Below the pieces are notes generated by a model. It did not search any database, had not been told where the DNA came from, and was given only the letters and a program-made list of their open reading frames with translations. 64,000 nt of DNA, taken from contig NZ_CP133720.1 of NCBI RefSeq assembly GCF_031326225.1, positions 3,844,001-3,908,000 on the forward strand. Reading direction: 5' to 3'. This document shows positions 8,575-16,440 of this stretch, piece after piece. Position numbers and translations under genes: made by a program. Position 1 is the stretch's first letter; every line of letters starts with the position of its first letter. The stretch is from Undibacterium cyanobacteriorum (GTDB taxonomy: Bacteria > Pseudomonadota > Gammaproteobacteria > Burkholderiales > Burkholderiaceae_D).

Positions 8575-9255
8575 ATGCGTTTGAACTTTCGTTTCTCTCA
8601 ATGGTGCTACTACACCGTACTATGCCTTGCAGCTCACAGTATCAGCGCCTCCGCGAACGCGGCCGACTTGCGCATTAAAGTCAGCGATAAAAAAGGTCGA
8701 GCTGTAGAAGATGCGGTCGTTCTGGCAACACCGAGCGATCTCAGTAAGATTAAAAACCTGAAAGCCAAAGATGAGGTGATTGATCAAATCGACAAAGAGT
8801 TTGTGCCATTTGTGAAGCCGCTCTTGGTCGGCTCCAAAGTATTTTTCCCGAACAAGGATGATGTACGCCACCACGTGTATTCATTCTCGGCCGCTAAGAC
8901 TTTTGAATTACAACTGTATTCGGGTAAGACCGCGCCGCCGGTCGTGCTTGATAAAGCGGGCATTGTTGTCTTGGGATGCAATATCCATGATTGGATGTTG
9001 AGCTATGTGTATGTGGCCGAAACGCCCTATTTTGGCAAGACCGATAAAGACGGCAACGTACAAATTGCTGACTTGCCGAACGGTGAATATCAACTGAAAA
9101 TTTGGCACCCAAGTATGGGCATGACTTCTGGTGAAAATGGCGCGAAAATCAAATTCGATGATTCAACACCTGCAATTAAACTCGATTGGAGTATCGCAAC
9201 CAAAGCCATCGTTCGCATCCCTCGTAAATCGAGCACTCAAAGCAATGGCTACTAG
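8575..9255 (+). CDS. Periplasmic cupredoxin-like protein (methylamine-utilisation-protein-like)
   Basis: A 226-residue exported protein with a strong Shine-Dalgarno GGAGG at 8563-8567. The signal peptide ends near SASANAAD. A short carboxypeptidase-regulatory-like beta region is followed by a cupredoxin-type part: a His in DDVRHHVYSF (about residue 100), then CNIHDWM (about 134-140), giving a Cys-His-Met set that could bind type 1 copper. The C-terminal part (KDGNVQIADLPNGEYQLKIW) is another small beta domain. Proteins like this are often labelled methylamine utilisation proteins, but no methylamine dehydrogenase genes are present here. An electron-transfer or copper-binding role in the periplasm is the reasonable guess. 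It closes the triad with the barrel and the GGDEF-EAL sensor. Confidence 0.8.
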   Translation: MRLNFRFSQWCYYTVLCLAAHSISASANAADLRIKVSDKKGRAVEDAVVLATPSDLSKIKNLKAKDEVIDQIDKEFVPFVKPLLVGSKVFFPNKDDVRHHVYSFSAAKTFELQLYSGKTAPPVVLDKAGIVVLGCNIHDWMLSYVYVAETPYFGKTDKDGNVQIADLPNGEYQLKIWHPSMGMTSGENGAKIKFDDSTPAIKLDWSIATKAIVRIPRKSSTQSNGY

Positions 9256-9323
9256 AATCACATAAGCTTGATACCTAGCAGTCGCCACACGAGGTCTGTC
9301 GCTTCAAGTAAAACCCGCAACAA

Positions 9324-9355
9324 AAAACCCCTTGGATTGATTCACAAGGGGTTTT
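9324..9355. terminator. Bidirectional intrinsic terminator between convergent genes
   Basis: An 11-base perfect stem (AAAACCCCTTG at 9324-9334 with CAAGGGGTTTT at 9345-9355) and a 10-base loop have A-rich and T-rich flanks on the two sides. It sits between the cupredoxin gene (+) and the porin-like gene (-), so it can serve both. Confidence 0.85.
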
Positions 9356-9379
9356 CTTTTCTACCGCAGTCGTCGCGTA

Positions 9380-9949
9380 TCAGAATGAAGATTGAAGACC
9401 AACAGAGAACATATTGACGTTAGACGTTGTATCTGGATAGCCAGATGCTTTCACGCGACGATGATCAAACTCTGCGCGCAATGACAGGTTTTTATCGACA
9501 GAATACAAAACACCGAAGCCGACCAATGGTTGTGTCGAGTAGTTGTTATCGGAACCTTGCGCGCCGCCTACACTGGCGATCAATTCGCCTTTCATAAAGG
9601 CCGCGCCAACTTTACCGAAACCGCGGAAGCGATTCATTTCTGGCGTTTTGAAAACACCAGCAAGATCAAAACCACGACCATTGAAAGTCGCTTTCAAATT
9701 ACTGATATTGAAGCTGACTTCATTCAAATAAACATAGCCACCTTCCAAAGCGAAGGTTTGATTGAATTCATAACCACCATACAATTTAAAACCAGCGGCG
9801 CCAGTGCTGCATGGATTCGTACCAGTGCAATCAACACTCCACTTAGTGCGACCAACCGTGCCACCCAAGTAAGATTGAGCGGATGCTTGAGCACTGATCA
9901 TTGCGCATGCAACTGCGAAAACAGCTGCAAAAATGTTTTTCTTTAACAT
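9380..9949 (-). CDS. Small outer-membrane beta-barrel protein (OmpA-like/porin family)
   Basis: A 189-residue protein with a clear signal peptide (KKNIFAAVFAVACAMISAQA, cleavage near ASAQS). It is followed by glycine- and aromatic-rich strands (LYGGYEFNQTFALEGGYVY, GFGKVGAAFMKGEL, LRAEFDHRR) and a terminal SVGLQSSF. This matches the eight-stranded OmpA-type or opacity-like barrel family. Two cysteines near the mature N-terminus (DCTGTNPC) could form a disulfide in a surface loop. The ATG at 9949 is preferred because an AGGTGG ribosome-binding site lies five bases upstream; an in-frame GTG three codons earlier is less likely. It is transcribed alone. Function beyond envelope structure is not evident. 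Confidence 0.85.
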   Translation of the reverse strand: MLKKNIFAAVFAVACAMISAQASAQSYLGGTVGRTKWSVDCTGTNPCSTGAAGFKLYGGYEFNQTFALEGGYVYLNEVSFNISNLKATFNGRGFDLAGVFKTPEMNRFRGFGKVGAAFMKGELIASVGGAQGSDNNYSTQPLVGFGVLYSVDKNLSLRAEFDHRRVKASGYPDTTSNVNMFSVGLQSSF

Positions 9950-10104
9950 GGACACCACCTAAATAAAGTTTAATCGTCACTGCAACCAGGCTCAGTGCAA
10001 ATCAACACACGTCGGTAAAGATCCGCAAAGTTGAGACTGGGACAGAGGCTGAATTTTACCTTGCCATCCTCATCATGCCCAGAATTCTTGCAAAAAGCGT
10101 TGCA

Positions 10105-10584
10105 TCAAGATGAACTTTGCTGTCCCAAAGCCATAATGGGTAAGCTACTCACGGGTTTAATCTCTTCCATACACACCATAGAACGCACATTCCCTACACC
10201 GGGAACCTGCATCAATTTATCGGTCAAAAATTGCGACAGGCCCTTCAAATCATTCGCGACCACTTTTAAGAGATAGTCAAAGTCACCTGAAATCGTATGG
10301 CATTCGATAATCTCAGAGAAAGTCATGATTTTCTTCTCGACTTCGCGCACATTGCGATACTGCTCACGATCTAAGGACAAGTTCACATAGGCCATCACAC
10401 CAAGTCCTAGGGCTTCACGATCCACGCGAGCCGAATAACCACGTATCACCTGCTGCTCTTCTAAGGCGCGCACCCGTCGTAAAGTCTGCGGTGGCGACAA
10501 ATGTATCTTCTCTGCCAATTCCAGATTGCTCATGCGACCATCGGCCTGCAAATGTCGCAAGATATTGAAATCATAGTTATCCAT
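10105..10584 (-). CDS. Lrp/AsnC-family transcriptional regulator
   Basis: A 159-residue feast/famine regulator. Residues 1-60 form the helix-turn-helix (FNILRHLQADGRMSNLELAE, then SPPQTLRRVRALEEQQVI). The rest is the Lrp ligand-binding domain, with the characteristic GDFDYLLKVVANDLKGLSQF. The ATG at 10584 gives the normal family length. An extended reading to 10665 would run into the AT-rich intergenic region. It is divergent from the arginase gene. In Agrobacterium and Brucella, Lrp-type regulators (ArcR) activate arginase in response to arginine, so the same pairing is likely here (inference from position). Confidence 0.92.
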   Translation of the reverse strand: MDNYDFNILRHLQADGRMSNLELAEKIHLSPPQTLRRVRALEEQQVIRGYSARVDREALGLGVMAYVNLSLDREQYRNVREVEKKIMTFSEIIECHTISGDFDYLLKVVANDLKGLSQFLTDKLMQVPGVGNVRSMVCMEEIKPVSSLPIMALGQQSSS

Positions 10585-10869
10585 TTTGTTTTCCGAACGA
10601 AAGTTTGCAATACAAGGAAATTTTTGCACACTTTTTCGGATTATGCGAAATATAATTTCTTTCAACCTGCAATCCAGAAAAAATTTAGAAATTTCTTTTG
10701 GGCTGGAATTGTCTATAATTTCGTCCGCTTTAGGTGTATGTGCGGTGAATGTGCAGCGAAACCAAGGCAGCCAAATACCAGCCCGTGTTCATGCATAACA
10801 GTGACCACATCACCACTTTTGATTTTCGGGGCTCAGCCCTCAACCCAACTTGAGCAGGATCACAGCGAG
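10585..10869 (+). promoter_or_regulatory. Divergent lrp/arginase control region with candidate promoter
   Basis: The 285-base gap is AT-rich on the regulator side. A consensus -10 hexamer TATAAT lies at 10714-10719, with a weak -35 (TTTCTT, 10692-10697) 16 bases upstream, pointing at the arginase gene. A 10-base palindrome AGAAATTTCT at 10687-10696 overlaps that -35 and could belong to an Lrp-type site. If so, the arginase message has a leader of roughly 140 bases. The sites are proposed by eye only. Confidence 0.4.
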
Positions 10870-11793
10870 ATGACAAAGACAATTTCTCTGATTGGTGCAC
10901 CAACCGATGTCGGTGCAAGTGTTAAAGGTGCAGGCATGGGTCCTGATGCATTGCGCGTGGCAGGTCTAGCGCAGGCTTTGGAGGCGCGCGGTTTGGCGGT
11001 CATCGATCACGGCAATTTGCATGGTCCTGCCAATCCCTGGCAAGCACCGGTCAATGGTTTGCGTCACTTGAATGAAGCGATCGATTGGAATCAAGCGGTC
11101 TACGACGAAGTCAGCAATGCCTTGAAGTTGGGCCACTTCCCCATGATGATGGGTGGCGATCACTGCTTGGCCATCGGCTCCATTAGCGCGGTAGCGAAAC
11201 ACTGCAAAGACACGGGTAAAAAATTGCGTGTGTTATGGTTCGATGCCCACGCTGACAGCAACCTTTCCACGATTAGCCCAACCGGCAATATCCACGGCAT
11301 GCCAGTCGCCTGCTTAATGGGTCATGGCCCAGAACAACTGATCGCTTACGGTGGCTACACACCTGCGATGCAACCAAATGAAATCCGTCAAATCGGGATT
11401 CGTAGTGTCGACGATGGCGAACGTCAATTCATTCATGATTTGAGCATTCCTGTGTTCGATATGCGTTACATCGATGAACATGGTATGCGTGATGTGATGT
11501 TGAAAGCGCTCGACGGCGTTGATGAAAACACGCACATCCACGTCAGCTTCGACCTCGATTTCCTCGATCCGGATATCGCTCCTGGCGTTGGCACCGCAGT
11601 GTTAGGCGGACCGACTTATCGCGAAGCACAATTGTGCATGGAGATGATCGCTGATACAGGCCGTATGTGCTCCATGGATATCGTCGAACTCAATCCGGCT
11701 TTAGACTTGCGTAATCAAACTGCGCTCATGGCAGTGGATTTAATCGAAAGCTTGTTTGGCAAGTCGACTCTGGTGCGCATGGCGACCAAGTAA
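10870..11793 (+). CDS. rocF: Arginase
   Basis: A 307-residue ureohydrolase that hydrolyses arginine to ornithine and urea. The binuclear manganese motifs are all present: GGDHCLAIGSI, WFDAHADSN, and SFDLDFLDPDIAPGVGT. HGMPVACLMG matches the arginase rather than the agmatinase subgroup. The start at 10870 gives MTKTISLIGAPTDVG, the usual arginase N-terminus; longer upstream readings would cross the promoter region. It is divergent from the Lrp-type regulator at 10105-10584, which probably controls it. No ornithine aminotransferase or urease gene is next to it in this window. Confidence 0.95.
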   Translation: MTKTISLIGAPTDVGASVKGAGMGPDALRVAGLAQALEARGLAVIDHGNLHGPANPWQAPVNGLRHLNEAIDWNQAVYDEVSNALKLGHFPMMMGGDHCLAIGSISAVAKHCKDTGKKLRVLWFDAHADSNLSTISPTGNIHGMPVACLMGHGPEQLIAYGGYTPAMQPNEIRQIGIRSVDDGERQFIHDLSIPVFDMRYIDEHGMRDVMLKALDGVDENTHIHVSFDLDFLDPDIAPGVGTAVLGGPTYREAQLCMEMIADTGRMCSMDIVELNPALDLRNQTALMAVDLIESLFGKSTLVRMATK

Positions 11794-11822
11794 GTGAATT
11801 AGTGAAAGTAAGATGAAACCGC

Positions 11823-11856
11823 GTAGGTGCGATTAGCCAAGCGTAATCGCACCTAC
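11823..11856. repeat. Palindromic repeat hairpin between arginase and proB
   Basis: A perfect 13-base stem (GTAGGTGCGATTA at 11823-11835, its complement at 11844-11856) encloses an 8-base loop. It lies between the convergent arginase and proB genes. There is no T-run on either side, so it looks more like a dispersed palindromic repeat of the GGTGCG-TTAGCG type than a classical terminator, although it may still end transcription. Confidence 0.65.
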
Positions 11857-11883
11857 CGCACCCACGTTCTCCGCCGAGTTTGA

Positions 11884-13005
11884 TCAACGCACGAGCACCA
11901 AATTATCGCGATGAATCAATTCGGACTCTTCGACGAATCCTAAGATACTTTCAATCTCACTCGATGCTTTGCGCATGATGCGACGTGCATCGCCGCTGCT
12001 GTAATTGCACAAGCCCTGCGCGATCACGATGCCAGCTGCATCCACACAACTGACAACCGAGCCGCGACCAAATTCTCCGCGCACTTCGGTCACGCCGATT
12101 GGCAACAAAGATTTGCCATCGCGCGTGAGCTTCTCGACCGCACCGGCGTCGAGCACCAATTGTCCCGAGGTTTGCAAGTGATCCATCATCCATTGCTTAC
12201 GCGCCGCGAGTGGTGCGCGATCGGAGGCGAGTTCGGTGCCGATGGCTTCGCCTTGAGCTAATCGCACCAAGACGTTCGCCTCACGTCCCCATGCAATCAC
12301 GGTATGTGCGCCAGAACGCGCGGCGCGCTTGGCCGCAAGGATCTTGGTCAACATACCGCCGCTCCCCACACTACTCCCGGCCCCGCCCGCCATTTCTTCC
12401 AAAGCCGGATCACCCGCACGTGCTTGATGCACGAATTGCGCCTCAGGATGCTTACGTGGATCGGCGGTGTACAGGCCTTTTTGGTCCGTCAAAATAATCA
12501 AGGCATCGGCCTCGACGAGATTGGCGACCAAGGCACCTAAGGTATCGTTATCACCAAACTTAATCTCATCCGTGACCACGGTGTCGTTCTCATTAATCAC
12601 CGGCACCACGCCGAATTCCAAGAGTGTGGTGAGGGTCGAACGCGCGTTCAAATAGCGTTCGCGATCAGCTAGGTCGGCATGCGTCAAAAGAATTTGCGCC
12701 GTGCCCAATGCGTGTTCGCGAAAGCAGCTTTCGTAGATTTGCGCTAAGCCCATTTGCCCGACCGCGGCACAGGCTTGGAGCTCATTGATTGCCGTCGGTC
12801 GCGTTTCAAAACCGAGGCGCTTACGCCCTTCGGCAATCGCCCCAGAACTGACCATCACGACTTCTTTTCCCATCGCCCGCAGTGCGGCGATTTGTTGCGC
12901 CCAATTGGCGATCGCTTCGCGATCCAGGCCACGTCCCTCGTTCGTCACCAGAGAGGAACCGACCTTCACAATCAAACGTTTGGCATCTTGAATCAGAGAT
13001 TGCAT
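11884..13005 (-). CDS. proB: Glutamate 5-kinase
   Basis: A 373-residue enzyme for the first step of proline synthesis, phosphorylating glutamate with ATP. The amino-acid kinase domain begins RLIVKVGSSLVTNEGRGLD and contains MVSSGAIAEGRKRLG, VVPVINENDTVVTDEIKFGDND and GTGGMLTKILAAKRA-like glycine-rich sequence (SGGMLTKILAAKRAARSG). The C-terminal 90 residues or so form a PUA domain (SLLPIGVTEVRGEFGRGSVV), as in full-length bacterial ProB. The length is normal. In many betaproteobacteria proB directly follows obgE; here a 2.9 kb transglutaminase-like gene lies in between. Feedback inhibition by proline is a family property and cannot be read here. Confidence 0.97.
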   Translation of the reverse strand: MQSLIQDAKRLIVKVGSSLVTNEGRGLDREAIANWAQQIAALRAMGKEVVMVSSGAIAEGRKRLGFETRPTAINELQACAAVGQMGLAQIYESCFREHALGTAQILLTHADLADRERYLNARSTLTTLLEFGVVPVINENDTVVTDEIKFGDNDTLGALVANLVEADALIILTDQKGLYTADPRKHPEAQFVHQARAGDPALEEMAGGAGSSVGSGGMLTKILAAKRAARSGAHTVIAWGREANVLVRLAQGEAIGTELASDRAPLAARKQWMMDHLQTSGQLVLDAGAVEKLTRDGKSLLPIGVTEVRGEFGRGSVVSCVDAAGIVIAQGLCNYSSGDARRIMRKASSEIESILGFVEESELIHRDNLVLVR

Positions 13006-13163
13006 AAATTACTATTTTCTATCATTTCATTTGGGATGGAATGACTGAAATTATACATTATTCCGATTTGGTTTTATTTTTCAGAATTTTATTCTGCATT
13101 ACTGTTGGGACTGACCACAATTACCTGAAGCAGTGAGTTGTTACGACACTTGCTATTGGCAAA

Positions 13164-13190
13164 AGAAAAAAGGGCAGCAAAATGCTGCCC
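13164..13190 (-). terminator. Intrinsic terminator of the DUF3857 gene
   Basis: On the minus strand an 8-base stem GGGCAGCA/TGCTGCCC (13172-13190, loop of 3) is followed by a T-rich tract, seen on the plus strand as the A-run 13164-13171. It lies about 45 bases past the stop of the large minus-strand gene. Confidence 0.85.
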
Positions 13191-13232
13191 TCCCCTTACT
13201 TGCCGCAATGGGAATTAAACCCTCAGAAAACT

Positions 13233-16070
13233 CTAATGATCCGGCGCCTTCGAATCCGGCTTTGTGACACTCCCTGATTTTGCTACGAAATCTTGCGCAT
13301 CTATCTCTGGAGCCGTGTTTGGATTTTCAGGTGGCAATTTCTTTTCCGCCGGTACGATACCTAATGTCTGTAAGGCTTCGGCTTGCATTGGTGACGGTGG
13401 TGGCGGTAGAGTTTGGCCGATAATCCGCACAAAGGTTTGTTTGACTCGCTCTGACTTCACGACATAGAGGGTCCAAATCAAAGTATAGATTGCGCCACGA
13501 ATCGCTTCTGCCCAATCCTTTACCGATACATCTGATGCCGTACTGAGCTGTTGCGCAAGCGTCAGATCGACGAAATGGAAGATGCTGATGCCCCAAAAGA
13601 CACCTATAAATGCGCGCGGAAAACGGTGGCTGCGTTTGAAGAAGAAAATCACCACCACGGTCGACAAGATCGCGAAGCCAATATTAGCGCCCATCTCGAC
13701 AATTAACAGAAGAATCAAAGAAGGATGAAAAGCTTCACTGGCTGGGTTCATCAATACTAGCCAAGTTGATAGGCCATATCCATCGAAATCCTTCAAGCCC
13801 CACAAAATCATGAGCGGTGTGAGTACGATGCCGATCGCCATTAGAATTAACCAGCCACCGATTTCCTCTGCTTGCTTGGGCGTGCTCGTATTCACCAACG
13901 CACGATCCGCACAATACCAACGACGTGCGATTTCAATCCAAATCACGCTGAACAAGAGCGCTATGACGATTGCCACCCAATTCATATCACTACGAATCAG
14001 GGCGCGGTCAGAGTGATCACTTTCGTTCGATGTCCCTTCCGCGTCTTCTTCGCCAGCAACCGTATCGACCTGCCAAATCATCAGCCCCAATGCATTCTTG
14101 GCGGCATCGACAGCCTCTGTGTGCTTGGTCATTTCATCCGCCAAAAGATGATCTTTGAGGCTGCGATAGTGATCAATCATGATGATCTTATCGCCCTGCA
14201 ATTTGACGCGATGATGCACCTCAAAAGCGGGGCTGGTGAACTTGGTGTCTTCGTCCTTTAACTTCCACGCGCTCGGCAAACGGATTTCGGTGGTTTGCTC
14301 GATATCAATCGGATGATTCAATGCGTACGGTTGGTTGCGAATAGGCTGACCGGGGCGTGGCAAGATGCTTTCAATCTCGGGCGTGTAATACGAAGATTCG
14401 GTACGTTTCTTTTCTTCGTTGTGCGTCCACAATTTGTTGATCACGTAGTTTTCTGTGATGACCAAGCGATTTTGCATTTCATCATCGACCACCTTAGCCG
14501 GCTCGACTTGCTCAACACTCGGATAATAATGCGCATAAAAATTCAAGAAACGTTTCAGCAAATCTTCTCGGTTTTCCGAGCGCAGCATATTGCGCATGCT
14601 TTCTGCACTGACACCTTCGTAGACCGTTGTCACTTGAAACTTACTTGGTTGATCGAAGCCTGCGGATGTGTCGATCAACATATTCACTTTGCGTCGTTGA
14701 ATTTGACTATCCACCGTCGCGATTGCTTTCAACTTGGTCGTACTCGGATCGATGATCAAGGCAAAGCCATAGTTGGGTTGATAGACCTTGCTCGCTGAGG
14801 GCACTTGTTTCGATCGCGTCGGATCCAACCAATATTCTTTACCGTCGAGTGTGGCGTGCACGATCACATGATTGAAGGCAAACGGCGTCGGCTCAGACAG
14901 CGCGACACTACGCTCCAAGCTGGTATGTACCAAAGCTGGCCAAGCTTTAATACCTAAGCCTTGCAGCAAAGTCAGCGTCAATAGAGTTTTATCTTTACAG
15001 TCGCCAAAGCGGCGTGACAACACCAGATCGGGCGGATTAGGAGCATGCGAGTTCATGCCGATTTCCACACCCAAATAGCGAATCTCTTTTTGTACATAGA
15101 GCAATGCCGCCATCATTTTTTGCGCGGGCTCTTTGTGTTCTGCATTGATCTTATCGATGATTTTTTGGATCGCTGCAGAACGTTGCGTGGGCAGCTGATA
15201 CAAAGGTGTCGCCCACTGCGCGACGGACGCCCAATCACGATAGTCACTCCATTGCACGAAAGGATAAGGATCATGCCATTGCGGTGTCTCACTCGGCATG
15301 ATTAATGCAGGGACCTGCTTGTTCTCCCAGACGTACTCTCGCATCTCTCCATTATCGAGAGTGCTGACCTCTTCCTTCGCATTACGATAAGTGAAATGAA
15401 GCGCTCGCTCTTTTTCAGTCACCAATCGATTGTACAAATGATGGACTGGTACACTGGCTTGAAAGTCAAAACTACCGGACTGCTTTCCCTTAAAGACGGG
15501 ATTGCTGCCGCTAATGGTGTACGAATACTCGAGCACATCGCCGACTTGCACATCTTCGAGAAAAACATTCGCCGTTTTGCTGCCGTCGTAAATACGCGCT
15601 TCCAATTCCTTTTCACGCTGCAGCACTTGTATCTTTGCGGTCTTTAACTTATCAATCGCACGTCCCGCTCGCCGCAATGTGATGGCATGCAGGGATAGCT
15701 TTTGATAGGAAGGATCGAAACTAATTTCAACGTGCCCGAGTTGATCGAGCCCTTGTTCGTTGAGTGCCTTAATTGCGAAGTGCCGATAACTTTCTCTCTG
15801 CCCTTTTTCAATGCGCACCTGCGCATCAGCCAAAAGATAGAAAACCCCGCGACTGGTTTGATTATCTTTATTCACAGCGGCCACATCGACTTCGATGGGA
15901 GTCACCCATGCGTCACGTGGCTTGATCACATACTCTTTGGATTGCGTTGATTGGGCGCCGACCGGACTGACAAACAAGCAGCTCATCAAGGACAACAGTA
16001 CACACAGCACCACACCACGGCCAGACCGTAAATGATGGCCAGAAAACACATTTTTAATGAAAAACATCAT
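13233..16070 (-). CDS. DUF3857 / transglutaminase-like / DUF2569 membrane protein
   Basis: A protein of about 945 residues with three parts. After a signal-like hydrophobic stretch (VVLCVLLSLMSCLFVSPVGA) comes a DUF3857 region (YVIKPRDAWVTPIEVD onwards). A transglutaminase-like core follows with a full triad: Cys in RRFGDCKDKTLL, His in FNHVIVHATLDG and Asp in YWLDPTRS. The C-terminus has several membrane helices starting at WVAIVIALLFSVIWIEIA, then GGWLILMAIGIVLTPLMIL, which matches DUF2569. The start is uncertain: 16070 gives a plausible signal sequence, but 16139 and 16211 are also in frame and none has a good ribosome-binding site. It is transcribed alone. A periplasmic peptidase-like or protein cross-linking role is possible; the substrate is unknown. 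Confidence 0.85.
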   Translation of the reverse strand: MMFFIKNVFSGHHLRSGRGVVLCVLLSLMSCLFVSPVGAQSTQSKEYVIKPRDAWVTPIEVDVAAVNKDNQTSRGVFYLLADAQVRIEKGQRESYRHFAIKALNEQGLDQLGHVEISFDPSYQKLSLHAITLRRAGRAIDKLKTAKIQVLQREKELEARIYDGSKTANVFLEDVQVGDVLEYSYTISGSNPVFKGKQSGSFDFQASVPVHHLYNRLVTEKERALHFTYRNAKEEVSTLDNGEMREYVWENKQVPALIMPSETPQWHDPYPFVQWSDYRDWASVAQWATPLYQLPTQRSAAIQKIIDKINAEHKEPAQKMMAALLYVQKEIRYLGVEIGMNSHAPNPPDLVLSRRFGDCKDKTLLTLTLLQGLGIKAWPALVHTSLERSVALSEPTPFAFNHVIVHATLDGKEYWLDPTRSKQVPSASKVYQPNYGFALIIDPSTTKLKAIATVDSQIQRRKVNMLIDTSAGFDQPSKFQVTTVYEGVSAESMRNMLRSENREDLLKRFLNFYAHYYPSVEQVEPAKVVDDEMQNRLVITENYVINKLWTHNEEKKRTESSYYTPEIESILPRPGQPIRNQPYALNHPIDIEQTTEIRLPSAWKLKDEDTKFTSPAFEVHHRVKLQGDKIIMIDHYRSLKDHLLADEMTKHTEAVDAAKNALGLMIWQVDTVAGEEDAEGTSNESDHSDRALIRSDMNWVAIVIALLFSVIWIEIARRWYCADRALVNTSTPKQAEEIGGWLILMAIGIVLTPLMILWGLKDFDGYGLSTWLVLMNPASEAFHPSLILLLIVEMGANIGFAILSTVVVIFFFKRSHRFPRAFIGVFWGISIFHFVDLTLAQQLSTASDVSVKDWAEAIRGAIYTLIWTLYVVKSERVKQTFVRIIGQTLPPPPSPMQAEALQTLGIVPAEKKLPPENPNTAPEIDAQDFVAKSGSVTKPDSKAPDH

Positions 16071-16301
16071 GGTAAAAATCGGAGAAAAGAAACGATGGAG
16101 TGCTACTGGCAAAATGAAACAATGCGGCGGGCTCTCCATATGTAAAACATTGATCAATTTACCACGAATGTAGAAAAATAAACATGCTTTTACGATGCGA
16201 GTGTTGCACAAAGATTCACGCCGCGCTGTTGCAAGATTGAGTAAGCCAGCACAAGTGCCACATCAAAAGATAAGCTTTCCATCCACGGGAAAAGAGCCAA
16301 T

Positions 16302-16329
16302 AAAAAAGCCGGCAATTGCCGGCTTTTTT
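16302..16329. terminator. Perfectly symmetric bidirectional terminator
   Basis: A 28-base perfect palindrome: GCCGGCAATTGCCGGC flanked by six A on the left and six T on the right. It lies between the start of the DUF3857 gene and the end of obgE, and most likely terminates obgE, read leftwards. Confidence 0.85.
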
Positions 16330-16390
16330 GGAAGGTCGCTTTTTGAGAGATCGCTCAAAGCAATCGTTCAAACAACTTGCCTACGAAATT

Positions 16391-16435
16391 GCGAGTTACG
16401 AGTTGCGAGTTGCGAATTGCAAGTTGCGAGTTGCG
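16391..16435. repeat. Six imperfect tandem copies of a 7-base unit
   Basis: The unit GCGAGTT is repeated six times (16391-16432) with single-base variants ACGAGTT, GCGAATT and GCAAGTT, followed by a partial GCG. It sits just beyond the obgE stop codon (16441), so it would be in the 3-prime end of the obgE message. Seven-base units are not multiples of three, and nothing here is coding. Confidence 0.8.
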
Positions 16436-16440
16436 TAGGC

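Noticed and set aside
8575..9255. Methylamine utilisation gene
   Set aside because: The family label is common for such cupredoxins, but no methylamine dehydrogenase or mau genes are present.
13233..16211. Longer start of the DUF3857 gene at 16211
   Set aside because: The added N-terminus is not signal-like, and 16070 gives a plausible signal sequence; the choice remains uncertain, as stated in the feature.
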